The notes under the pieces are model-generated. The model ran no database searches. It saw only the letters and a list, made by a program, of their open reading frames with translations, and was not told where the DNA came from. This document shows, one piece after another, positions 6,574 to 14,515 of a stretch of DNA of 19,237 bases. The position numbers and the translations under genes were made by a program. The stretch is from Nanobdellota archaeon (GTDB taxonomy: Archaea > Nanobdellota > Nanobdellia > Pacearchaeales > GW2011-AR1). Where the stretch lies: positions 1-19,237 of the forward strand of contig JAEWUG010000035.1 of assembly GCA_023397215.1 (NCBI GenBank). The letters run 5' to 3'. Each line of letters opens with the position of its first letter. Position 1 is the first letter of the stretch.

Positions 6574-9500
6574 ATGAATAATAAAAATAAATTCATTATT
6601 ATAATTTTTTTAATTTTTATAATCTTATTTTTAACACAATTAAATTTTTCTCAAGCAATTAATTCTAAAGAAGAAAAAGTTACAACAGAAATTCTAGAAA
6701 AATTTGAAAAAGGTGAAGAAAAAATAAGAGTAATTGTTAATTTAAATGACAAAATTATTGAAAAAAAGTTCTTTGGATTAATGTCTTCAGAAAAACAAGT
6801 GAATAGGGAAGATTTAATTCAAGAAACAAAAATCCAAGAAAAAGTAAAACACAATTTTATTTACAGTAATTCTTTTTCAGCAGAATTAACACAAAAAGAA
6901 ATAAATCTTTTAATTGAAAAAGATGAAATACAAGGAATTTATATTGAACCTATATTCAAAACATTTTTACAAGATTCAGTAAATATAATAAATGCTTCTT
7001 CAACTTGGCCAATACAAATAGAAAACATTAATTTAACCGGTAAAGACCAAACAATTTGTATAATAGATACAGGAGTGAATTATAATCATCCAGATTTAGG
7101 TGATGGTTGTTATGGAAATAATGATCCAAATTCAAATTGTAAAGTAATTGGAGGATGGGATTTTTGTGCAGATGATACAATTTGTAATACTCAAGATTCA
7201 GATCCAATGGACATGGACATAGAAGGACATGGAACACATGTAGCAGGTATAGCTGCAGCAAATGGAACAATAAAAGGAGTAGCACCAGATGCAAAAATAA
7301 TTATGATAAAAGCAGCAAATTCTTCTGGAGATTTTAACCCAGGTAGTTTAGACGATGCTATTAATTGGTGTATTAATAATGCAACAAGATTTAATATTTC
7401 TGTAATCAGTATGAGTCTTGGAGGAGGATTTTATAATAATTATTGTAACCCTCTTGGATTAGAAGGAATTACTAATGCAATAAATACTGCAATAAATCAA
7501 AATATTAGTGTTATTGTTGCAACAGGAAACAAATATAATTTAACACATATTGCTTATCCTGCATGTATTCAAAAAACAATTAAAGTTGGAAGCACAATAA
7601 AAAACCCTGAATCAATTTCAGATTTTTCAAATCGTTGGGCATTAGACATGATTAATGCACCTGGAACATGGATTAATTCTACATTAATCAATGGTGGATA
7701 TGGAACTAAACAAGGAACATCAATGGCTACACCACATATAGCCGGAGCAGTTGCAATAATAAATCAATATTTTAAAAGTCAAGGAATAACAAAAACTCCA
7801 ACAGAGATTAATAACATTTTAATAAATACAGGTAAAATAATTTATGACTCTCTCTCAGAAAGAAATTATACACGAATTGATTTATTTTCAGCAATAGATG
7901 AAACCTCCCCACAAATAGAATTTACAATACCAACAGAAGAAAATAATACTTTTTTTAAAAGAAATTGGATTTTTGTAAATACAAGTTTAACAGAAGACAA
8001 TTTTAAGAATATAACATTTAATCTTTACAATCAAACAAGTAAAATTAATTCAACAAATTATAATGAAAAAGTCTTATCAATAAATTGGACAAACTTAGAA
8101 GACGGAATTTATTATTACAATGTAACAGCTTATGATAATGCAAATAATTTAAATTTTACACAAACAAGGAAAATAACAATAGATAATAATGCTCCAATAA
8201 TAGAACTAATTTTTCCTGAAAATCAAAAAATAACAAATAATTTTGAAATAAATTTCATTGGGAATTTTAGTGATTTAAATTTAAAAAATTCAACATTATA
8301 TATTTGGAATTCAACAAATGAATTAATTAATCAGACAACAAAAGAAATAACAGGTCAAGAGAATCAAACAAATATTTTAGTTAATTTAACAAATACAAGT
8401 TATAATACTTATTTTTGGAATTATTATACATGTGATAATCTTAATAATTGTGCATTTAATGTGAATAATAATACTCTAATTATCTCAGAAATAAATATAG
8501 TATTAATAAGTCCAGAAGATAATAATTACACAAGATTAGAAGATATTACTTTTATTTGCAATTCAACATCCTATGGAACTAATTTAAAGAATATAACTTT
8601 CAATATTTGGAATAAAACTACAAATACATCAATTAATGAAACTACAATAAATTTAGAAGGATTAGAATTAAATGAATCTCAACAAACATTCAATAATAAA
8701 TTGTTAAATGATGGAGAATATCTTTGGGGATGTATTACCTATAATGAAGGAGGATATTTTAACTCAAAAAATTATTCTATAAGTCGTTATAACACAGCAC
8801 CAAATTTACAAATAAGTTCTAATGAGGTTACACAAAATAGCGTAATAATAAAGTTAAATTCTACAAGAGAAATAAATTATACTTTAGAAGGATCAGGAAA
8901 TTCAATTACAAACTCAACATTTAGGAAGAATCATTCTATTATAATATCAGGCTTAACACCTAGTACAACTTACTATTTTAACACAACATATTGTGATATC
9001 TTAAACAATTGTAATAAAATAGAAAATAATAATTTTACAACACTAGAAGAATCAAGTGAACCCGATGATAATCCACCATCTTCTGGGGGTAGTAGTGGAA
9101 GTTCAACTAGCACAACTTCTACACCAATATTAAGCGAACCAAAGATTAATTATGGAACTATAGAAAATCCAATTAATTCTACTCAATTAATTAAAGGATA
9201 TACTACTACAATTAAAGAGAATATTTCAGTTTACTTTCAAAATAGTTTAAATCAAAAACATTTAATCAGATTAAATCAAAAAAATAATTTAAGTGTAATT
9301 TTTACAATTCAAAGTGAACCAATATTAGTAGAAGTAAAATTAAATGAAACAAAATTTATTAGTCTAAACTCACCCTATTTTTATGATTTACAAATAAAAT
9401 TAATACAAATTAATCCTGAGATTAAAATAGATATAAAAGAAATTTATTTCCCAACAAATTATATTGAAACACCAAATACAAATAATTCAGTTTATTTAGA

Positions 9501-9630
9501 AGATTTAAAAAATAATGAAGAAGAAAAACAAGAAACATTAAAAGTAATAATTTTTTCAACAATAACAATAATCTTTTTAATAATAATAATACTCTTAATT
9601 AAAAGTTTAATTTCTAAAAATGAAGAATAA
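6574..9630 (+). CDS. Membrane-anchored extracellular subtilisin-like (S8) protease with Ig-like domains
   Basis: A 1018-residue secreted protease. A signal peptide covers about 1-28. A propeptide of inhibitor-I9 type follows (RVIVNLN at 52-58 up to about 130). The S8 catalytic domain spans about 135-440 with D165 in IIDTGVNYNHPDL, H219 in GHGTHVAG, the oxyanion Asn N319 in VATGNKYN, and nucleophile S383 in GTSMATPH. Cysteine pairs near 179/189 and 198/204 may form disulfides. From about 445 to 790 come tandem Ig-like/beta-sandwich modules, then a fibronectin-III-like module to about 885. A Ser/Gly/Thr/Pro linker precedes another beta-rich region, and a transmembrane helix at about 985-1010 ends with basic residues. 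The protease is thus displayed on the cell surface. Many N-x-S/T sequons suggest glycosylation. Its last 11 bp overlap pop5, an unrelated RNA-processing gene. Confidence 0.93.
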   Translation: MNNKNKFIIIIFLIFIILFLTQLNFSQAINSKEEKVTTEILEKFEKGEEKIRVIVNLNDKIIEKKFFGLMSSEKQVNREDLIQETKIQEKVKHNFIYSNSFSAELTQKEINLLIEKDEIQGIYIEPIFKTFLQDSVNIINASSTWPIQIENINLTGKDQTICIIDTGVNYNHPDLGDGCYGNNDPNSNCKVIGGWDFCADDTICNTQDSDPMDMDIEGHGTHVAGIAAANGTIKGVAPDAKIIMIKAANSSGDFNPGSLDDAINWCINNATRFNISVISMSLGGGFYNNYCNPLGLEGITNAINTAINQNISVIVATGNKYNLTHIAYPACIQKTIKVGSTIKNPESISDFSNRWALDMINAPGTWINSTLINGGYGTKQGTSMATPHIAGAVAIINQYFKSQGITKTPTEINNILINTGKIIYDSLSERNYTRIDLFSAIDETSPQIEFTIPTEENNTFFKRNWIFVNTSLTEDNFKNITFNLYNQTSKINSTNYNEKVLSINWTNLEDGIYYYNVTAYDNANNLNFTQTRKITIDNNAPIIELIFPENQKITNNFEINFIGNFSDLNLKNSTLYIWNSTNELINQTTKEITGQENQTNILVNLTNTSYNTYFWNYYTCDNLNNCAFNVNNNTLIISEINIVLISPEDNNYTRLEDITFICNSTSYGTNLKNITFNIWNKTTNTSINETTINLEGLELNESQQTFNNKLLNDGEYLWGCITYNEGGYFNSKNYSISRYNTAPNLQISSNEVTQNSVIIKLNSTREINYTLEGSGNSITNSTFRKNHSIIISGLTPSTTYYFNTTYCDILNNCNKIENNNFTTLEESSEPDDNPPSSGGSSGSSTSTTSTPILSEPKINYGTIENPINSTQLIKGYTTTIKENISVYFQNSLNQKHLIRLNQKNNLSVIFTIQSEPILVEVKLNETKFISLNSPYFYDLQIKLIQINPEIKIDIKEIYFPTNYIETPNTNNSVYLEDLKNNEEEKQETLKVIIFSTITIIFLIIIILLIKSLISKNEE

Positions 9631-9904
9631 ACAATTAAAATTAAAACCTTCAGCAAGAGATAAAAGAAGATATTTATTAATAAATGAAAAATCAAATGAA
9701 AGAATTGAAGAGGTTTTATTAAAATATTTAGGTATTTTGGGTTTTGCAAAAGCATCATATTTACAAGTAAAGAATAATAAAATAAAAGATAAAATAATTG
9801 GTTCTTGCCTTAGAAAAGAATTAATAAATATAAAAACAGCTCTAACTCTAGAAGGTATTAAAGTAGAAAAAGTATCAGAAACAATAAAGAGGATATATGA
9901 ATAG
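9620..9904 (+). CDS. rnp2: RNase P protein component 2 (Pop5 family)
   Basis: A 94-residue protein starting MKNKQLKLKPSARDKRRYLL, which matches the LKPTxRxKRRY opening of archaeal Pop5. RNase P removes the 5' leader from pre-tRNA; Pop5 pairs with Rpp30 on the catalytic RNA. The protein is a little shorter than typical archaeal Pop5 (about 110-130 residues), mainly in the middle and C-terminus. The ATG lies inside the protease gene (11-bp overlap); no clear Shine-Dalgarno site precedes it, and no later Met would keep the family's N-terminus. Its neighbours downstream, eS6 and aIF2-gamma, fit a translation cluster. Family call is good, though the protein is short and divergent. Confidence 0.85.
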   Translation: MKNKQLKLKPSARDKRRYLLINEKSNERIEEVLLKYLGILGFAKASYLQVKNNKIKDKIIGSCLRKELINIKTALTLEGIKVEKVSETIKRIYE

Positions 9905-9920
9905 TATAAAAAGCAAAACC

Positions 9921-9928
9921 TTTTAAAT
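9921..9928 (+). promoter_or_regulatory. TATA box for eS6
   Basis: TTTTAAAT is centred 24.5 bp before the ATG at 9949. It suggests a leaderless eS6 message separate from pop5. Confidence 0.6.
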
Positions 9929-9948
9929 CAAAAAAATAACAATTAATT

Positions 9949-10368
9949 ATGGCATTTAAAATTAATGTATCTCATAAAGGAAAAACATATAAAGTTGAAA
10001 CTGAAAACGAAGATTTAGTAGGTTTAAGTATAGAAGAAGAAATTAAAGGAGAATTAATTTCATCAGAATTAAAAGATTATATTTTAAGAATAACAGGAAC
10101 ATCAGACAAAGCAGGATTATGTGGATTACCTAATATTCTCGGACCAAGATTACATAAAGTTTTATTAAGTTACGAAAGAGGAATGCATAAAAGACCAAAA
10201 AAAGAAGGTAAAAAACAAAGAACAAACAAAAATCCAAAAGGCTTAAGACTTAGAAAAACAGTGAGAGGAAAAGAAATTTCTTTAGATACAGTTCAAATTA
10301 ATACAAAAGTCTTAAAAGAAGGTTCTAAAAAATTCGAAGAATTAATAACACCTAAACAAGAAGAATAA
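9949..10368 (+). CDS. rps6e: Small-subunit ribosomal protein eS6
   Basis: A 139-residue protein with the eS6 hallmarks: an N-terminal beta-rich segment (FKINVSHKGKTY), the ITGTSDKAGLCGLPNILGPR region at about 48-67 (ITGGSDKxGFPM in relatives), then RLHKVLLSYERGMHKRPKKEGKKQR, and the conserved KTVRGKEISLDTVQINTKV stretch at about 104-122. Length suits the archaeal form, which lacks the long regulatory C-terminal helix of eukaryotic S6. It is a structural protein of the 30S subunit. The pair eS6 - aIF2-gamma is a conserved neighbourhood in archaea, but here each gene has its own TATA box. Confidence 0.95.
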   Translation: MAFKINVSHKGKTYKVETENEDLVGLSIEEEIKGELISSELKDYILRITGTSDKAGLCGLPNILGPRLHKVLLSYERGMHKRPKKEGKKQRTNKNPKGLRLRKTVRGKEISLDTVQINTKVLKEGSKKFEELITPKQEE

Positions 10369-10380
10369 ACTCAAATAAAC

Positions 10381-10388
10381 TTTTAAAC
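10381..10388 (+). promoter_or_regulatory. TATA box for aIF2-gamma
   Basis: TTTTAAAC is centred 25.5 bp before the ATG at 10410 and predicts a leaderless message. Confidence 0.55.
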
Positions 10389-10390
10389 TC

Positions 10391-10396
10391 TTTTTT
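10391..10396 (+). terminator. Possible oligo(T) terminator of eS6
   Basis: A run of six T with further T-rich sequence follows the eS6 stop by about 20 bp. It sits between the aIF2-gamma TATA box and start codon, so it could end eS6 transcripts, but it is too short to be sure in AT-rich DNA. Confidence 0.25.
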
Positions 10397-10409
10397 ATAT
10401 TCTTTAATT

Positions 10410-11615
10410 ATGGAACAAATAGATATCTCTAAAATAAAAACAATAAATATTGGAATAGTAGGTCACATTGATCATGGAAAAACAACCCTATTACAACAAT
10501 TATCAGGAAAATGGGCAGATACACATTCTGAAGAATTAAAAAGAGGAATTACAATTAAGTTAGGTTATGCAGATGCATTAATTCGAGAAGAAAATAATAA
10601 ATTAACTATTGATAAAAATAGTCAAGGTAAACCAAAAAGATATATTACTTTTATTGATGCACCAGGTCATGAAATGTTAATGGCAACAATGCTTTTAGGT
10701 GCTTCAATTATAGATGCTGCAATATTAGTTGTTGCTGCAAATGAAGGAATAAAACCACAAACACAAGAACATTTAACAGCATTAGAAGCAAAAAATATTA
10801 AAAATATAATTATAGCCCAAAATAAAATTGACTTAGTTACAAAAGAACAAGCACAAGAAAATTACAAAAAAATAAAAGAATTTCTAAAAGGTACTATTGC
10901 TGAAAATGCTCCAATAATTCCAATTTGTGCTCAACAAGGAATAAATTTAGAAGCTATTTTTGAAGAATTATGTAAATTAGAAATACCTAAATTCAATAAA
11001 GAAGATAAACCTATATTCTACATCGCAAGAAGTTTTGATATTAATAAACCAGGAACACCAGTTGAACAATTGCATGGAGGTATATTCGGTGGAGTATTAA
11101 AACAAGGTTCATTAAAAGTTGGAGATACAATTGAAATTAAACCAGGTTATAGTTATAAAAAACATAATGAATTAAAATATAAAACAATTTATTCTAAGAT
11201 AATTTCATTACATAAAGGAAACTATAATTTAAACCAAGTATTTCCTGGTGGAAGTATAGCCATTGAAACTGAGTTAGATCCAACATTAACTAAAGCAGAT
11301 TCTTTATCTGGAGCAGTAATTTCAACTAAAAATAATCTACCAGAAATTATAGATAAAATAAAAATAGATTATAAATTATTTAAAAAAATACAACAAGATT
11401 CAAAAATAGAAGAAATTCAAGATTTAAAAATAAGTGAAATGTTAATGTTAAGTGCAAATACTTCAATTACAGTAGGCAAAATAATAAAAAAGAATAATAA
11501 TGAAATTGAATTAGAATTAAAAATACCAATTGTACCATTAAAAAACGAACCAATAGGAATTGCAAGAAATATCAATGGTCATTGGAGACTAATTGGCTAT
11601 GGAAATTTAAGATAA
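10410..11615 (+). CDS. eif2g: Translation initiation factor aIF2, gamma subunit
   Basis: A 401-residue translational GTPase that binds Met-tRNAi and brings it to the small subunit. The GTPase motifs are GHIDHGKT at 18-25 (P-loop), RGIT at 45-48 (switch I), DAPGH at 83-87 and NKID at 138-141. The sequence WADTHSEELKRGITIKLGYAD at about 35-55 is diagnostic for the gamma subunit as opposed to EF-Tu or SelB. Beta-barrel domains 2 and 3 follow, with the PGTPVEQLHGGIFGGVLKQG stretch near 210-232. The four-cysteine zinc knuckle that most archaeal and eukaryotic gamma subunits carry just after LGYAD is missing: residues 55-78 contain no Cys. The 3' end lies 2 bp from the convergent gyrA stop. Confidence 0.96.
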   Translation: MEQIDISKIKTINIGIVGHIDHGKTTLLQQLSGKWADTHSEELKRGITIKLGYADALIREENNKLTIDKNSQGKPKRYITFIDAPGHEMLMATMLLGASIIDAAILVVAANEGIKPQTQEHLTALEAKNIKNIIIAQNKIDLVTKEQAQENYKKIKEFLKGTIAENAPIIPICAQQGINLEAIFEELCKLEIPKFNKEDKPIFYIARSFDINKPGTPVEQLHGGIFGGVLKQGSLKVGDTIEIKPGYSYKKHNELKYKTIYSKIISLHKGNYNLNQVFPGGSIAIETELDPTLTKADSLSGAVISTKNNLPEIIDKIKIDYKLFKKIQQDSKIEEIQDLKISEMLMLSANTSITVGKIIKKNNNEIELELKIPIVPLKNEPIGIARNINGHWRLIGYGNLR

Positions 11616-11617
11616 TT

Positions 11618-14245
11618 TTATAATAATTTTTTTTGTTCATCTTCAAAACTTATTTCATCTTCTTCAACAGGAACTCTTACTAAATCACTCACATAGTCGC
11701 TATCATTTAAATTAATTAATTTCACTCCTTGAGTTGCTCTACCAATAATTCTAATATTTTTTAATGACATTCGAATAACAATACCTTTGTGAGTTGTAAC
11801 AATAATAGTATCATTTTCTGTAACACAAGTAGAACTGATTACATTACCTGTTTTTTCACTTAATTTCATATTTATAACTCCCTTACAAGCTCTTCCAGTT
11901 AATCTATAATCTTCAATAGGACTTCTTTTTCCATAACCTTTTTTAGTAATTGTTAAAATAGAATAATCTTCTTTTTGTTCTAATGGTAAAACATCTAAAC
12001 TCACGACAAAATCTCCTTTATTTAATTTAATACCTGTCACACCATAACTTGCTCTTCCCATTAAACGAACTTCATTACTATTAAATCTAATAGCTTGACC
12101 ATTACTAGTTACAAGTAAGACTTCTTGATTTGCTTTAATATATCTAACATCAATTAAAATATCATTTGATTCTAAAACTTTAATTGCTTTAATTCCACCC
12201 TTTCTTGGAGAACTAAATGCAGACAATTCAATTCTTTTAACAATACCTTTTTTTGTTGCCATAATTAAATAATCTTTAAAATTTTTAACAGAAATAATTC
12301 TAGTTACTTGTTCATCCTTTAAATCTAATAAATTAATTATTGCTTTTCCTTTAGCATTCTTTGAATTTTCTGGAATTTCGTATGCTTTTATCCAATGAAC
12401 TTTTCCTTTATTAGTAAAACATAACAAATAATCATGTGTTGAACAAGTCAATAACTCTTTAACAAAATCATCTTCAGTAAGACCACTTCCAATTACTCCT
12501 TTTCCACCTCTTTTTTGTTCTTTATATTCACTAACATCAATTCTTTTAATATAACCTTTCTCAGTAACTGTTACAATTACATCTTTTTTATCAACTAAAT
12601 CTTCCTCTTCAAAGTCACTAATTTCACCAACAATTTTTGTTTTTCGCTTATCTCCATATTTTTCTTTTAACTCATTTAAGTCTTCTTTAATTAAATTTAA
12701 TATTTCTTTTTCATCATTTAATATTTTCTTTAATTTTTCAATTAATTTAATTAAATTAGATTCTTCGTCTTTAATTTTATCATATTCTAGAGATGTTAAT
12801 TGACTCAATTTCATTTCAAGAATTGCATCAACTTGTTTAACAGTTAAACTATATCTTTTTATTAATCCCTCTTGAGCTTCACTTTTAGATTTAGATGCTC
12901 TAATTAATTTTATAACTTCATCAATATTTGATTGTGCTACTAAAAGCCCTTCAACAATATGTAATCTATTTTCAGCCTTATCTAAATCAAATTCTTTAGT
13001 CTTTCTAATTACTTTTTGTCTATGAGAAACATAAACTTGAATAATTCTCCTTAAACTTAATAGTTCAGGTTTTCTATCAACTAAAGCCAACATATTAACA
13101 TTAAAACTTGTTCTCAGATTAGTATACTTATAAAGTCTATTTATTGTAAACTTTGGATTTGAATTTTTTCTTAATTCAATTACAACTCTAACTTTACCTT
13201 TACTAGATTCATCTCTTATATCACTTATATCAGGCAATTTTTTATCTTTGACTAAATTTGCAATTTGTTCAACTAACTGTGCTTTATTCACCTGATAAGG
13301 AATTTCACTAATAATTATTTTTAATTTTTTAGTTTTCTTTTCTTCTTCAATTTCAACTTTTCCTTCTACAATTAATTTTCCTTTTCCAGTTTCATAAACT
13401 TGCTTCAGTTCACCACTAATTACTCCACCAGTAGGAAAATCAGGAGCTTTTATTTGTTTAATTAATTCACTGTCTTCACAATTAGGATTTTCAATATATG
13501 TTAAAATAGAATCACAAACATTATTCAAATTATGAGGAGGCAAATTTGTAGCCATACCAACAGCAATACCACTTCCACCATTTAATAAAAGATTTGGTAA
13601 TTTACCTGGGAGAACAATGGGTTCATCCATTGTATTATCATAATTTTTCATCATAGGTACTATACCTTCTTTATCAATATCTAATAATAATTCATCACTT
13701 ATTTTTTGCATTTTAGCTTCAGTATACCTTGAAGCAGCAGCACTATCTCCATCCATAGAACCAAAATTACCTTGACCTAAAACCAAAGGATATCTCATTG
13801 AAAATGGTTGAGCCATTCTAACCATTGCATCATAAATTGCAGCATCACCATGTGGATGATACTTACCCATAGCATCACCTACAATTCTACCTGATTTTTT
13901 TGTTTGTTTATTATGGAATAAACCCATTTGATGCATAGACCATAAAATTCTTCTATGAACTGGTTTTAAACCATCTTCAGCACTTGGTAAAGCTCTAGCA
14001 ACAATAACACTCATTGCATAATTAAGGTAAGCCTGTTTCATTTCAGGACTAATTTCACTATCAATCAATTCTTTTGCATTAATTTCTTTCTTTATTTTTT
14101 CTTTATTCCTTAAATATACAGAAGATTCGCACTCTGCTTTGTCTAAGTCTTTTATATTATTAACCCCTTCATCTTCAACAATTTCAGGACTATTATTTAA
14201 ATTTGGATCACAAAATTCATCAATATTAATATCTTCTTCACTCAT
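11618..14245 (-). CDS. gyrA: DNA gyrase subunit A
   Basis: An 875-residue type IIA topoisomerase subunit that breaks and rejoins DNA; with GyrB it introduces negative supercoils using ATP. After an acidic extension of about 55 residues, the core starts near [17 protein letters not shown] (65-81). The catalytic Tyr is Y174 in [13 protein letters not shown] coiled-coil region lies at about 410-530. The C-terminal beta-pinwheel begins near 553 and carries the GyrA box QKRGGKG at 577-583, followed by further blade repeats (GRASYGV, GRACKGV, GRATQGV); the box separates gyrase from topoisomerase IV. The residue matching E. coli Ser83 is Ala135 in [10 protein letters not shown]. An AAGGAG Shine-Dalgarno site lies 8 nt before the ATG, and the start overlaps the zinc-ribbon gene stop by 4 bp. 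Confidence 0.97.
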   Translation of the reverse strand: MSEEDINIDEFCDPNLNNSPEIVEDEGVNNIKDLDKAECESSVYLRNKEKIKKEINAKELIDSEISPEMKQAYLNYAMSVIVARALPSAEDGLKPVHRRILWSMHQMGLFHNKQTKKSGRIVGDAMGKYHPHGDAAIYDAMVRMAQPFSMRYPLVLGQGNFGSMDGDSAAASRYTEAKMQKISDELLLDIDKEGIVPMMKNYDNTMDEPIVLPGKLPNLLLNGGSGIAVGMATNLPPHNLNNVCDSILTYIENPNCEDSELIKQIKAPDFPTGGVISGELKQVYETGKGKLIVEGKVEIEEEKKTKKLKIIISEIPYQVNKAQLVEQIANLVKDKKLPDISDIRDESSKGKVRVVIELRKNSNPKFTINRLYKYTNLRTSFNVNMLALVDRKPELLSLRRIIQVYVSHRQKVIRKTKEFDLDKAENRLHIVEGLLVAQSNIDEVIKLIRASKSKSEAQEGLIKRYSLTVKQVDAILEMKLSQLTSLEYDKIKDEESNLIKLIEKLKKILNDEKEILNLIKEDLNELKEKYGDKRKTKIVGEISDFEEEDLVDKKDVIVTVTEKGYIKRIDVSEYKEQKRGGKGVIGSGLTEDDFVKELLTCSTHDYLLCFTNKGKVHWIKAYEIPENSKNAKGKAIINLLDLKDEQVTRIISVKNFKDYLIMATKKGIVKRIELSAFSSPRKGGIKAIKVLESNDILIDVRYIKANQEVLLVTSNGQAIRFNSNEVRLMGRASYGVTGIKLNKGDFVVSLDVLPLEQKEDYSILTITKKGYGKRSPIEDYRLTGRACKGVINMKLSEKTGNVISSTCVTENDTIIVTTHKGIVIRMSLKNIRIIGRATQGVKLINLNDSDYVSDLVRVPVEEDEISFEDEQKKLL
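11627..11634 (+). terminator. Oligo(T) terminator for aIF2-gamma inside the gyrA 3' end
   Basis: Eight consecutive T follow the aIF2-gamma stop by 11 bp on the plus strand, a typical archaeal termination signal. The same bases read on the minus strand encode the Lys codons of the last gyrA residues (QKKLL), so the two genes appear to share this sequence. Confidence 0.5.
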
Positions 14246-14514
14246 CTTTTTTTCTCCTTTTTATTTAAATTTTTTTTATCTTTAACAATTAACAAAGGAA
14301 AATCAACTCCATTATTTTTACATTTATTACACTCAATTCGTGGTATTAATCCAAAAAGATTCTTTAATTTAAAGACAAATTGTACATCAGTACTTTTACA
14401 ATTTGGGCAAAATTTAACTTTTAATGGTTTTTCATTTTTACAATTACAATTATTAATAGAACATTCTTCTTCGCCACAACAATTAAATTTTAATTCTTTA
14501 TTTTTTTTAACCAT
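14242..14514 (-). CDS. Zinc-ribbon protein encoded between gyrB and gyrA
   Basis: A 90-residue protein starting [13 protein letters not shown]. Residues 36-65 form a classical zinc ribbon: C36-x2-C39 (CPNCKSTDV) and C62-x2-C65 (CNKCKNNG). Residues 12-25 add a second cluster of five cysteines (C12, C13, C18, C23, C25) that could bind another metal. The tail is very basic ([11 protein letters not shown]), which may favour nucleic acid. The start chosen here is 1 nt after the gyrB stop and has an AGAGGT Shine-Dalgarno site 11 nt upstream; an in-frame ATG at 14544 would lie inside gyrB and lacks such support. The stop overlaps the gyrA ATG (ATGA). Ribbons of this CPxCxSTDV type are common in archaea but uncharacterised; a role with gyrase is inferred only from the gene order. 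Confidence 0.85.
   Translation of the reverse strand: MVKKNKELKFNCCGEEECSINNCNCKNEKPLKVKFCPNCKSTDVQFVFKLKNLFGLIPRIECNKCKNNGVDFPLLIVKDKKNLNKKEKKR
14254..14259 (-). promoter_or_regulatory. Shine-Dalgarno site of gyrA
   Basis: AAGGAG on the minus strand, 8 nt before the gyrA ATG and inside the zinc-ribbon gene, fixes the gyrA start and indicates coupled translation. Confidence 0.7.
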
Positions 14515-14515
14515 T

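Noticed and set aside
8000..8760. Repeats within the protease gene as a DNA repeat array
   Set aside because: The similar segments (NITFN, IWN, NQT patterns) are diverged protein domain repeats of Ig-like modules, not DNA-level repeats.
9492..9758. Minus-strand open frame across the protease/pop5 junction
   Set aside because: It is antisense to two real genes and made of Leu/Ile-rich translation of AT-rich DNA.
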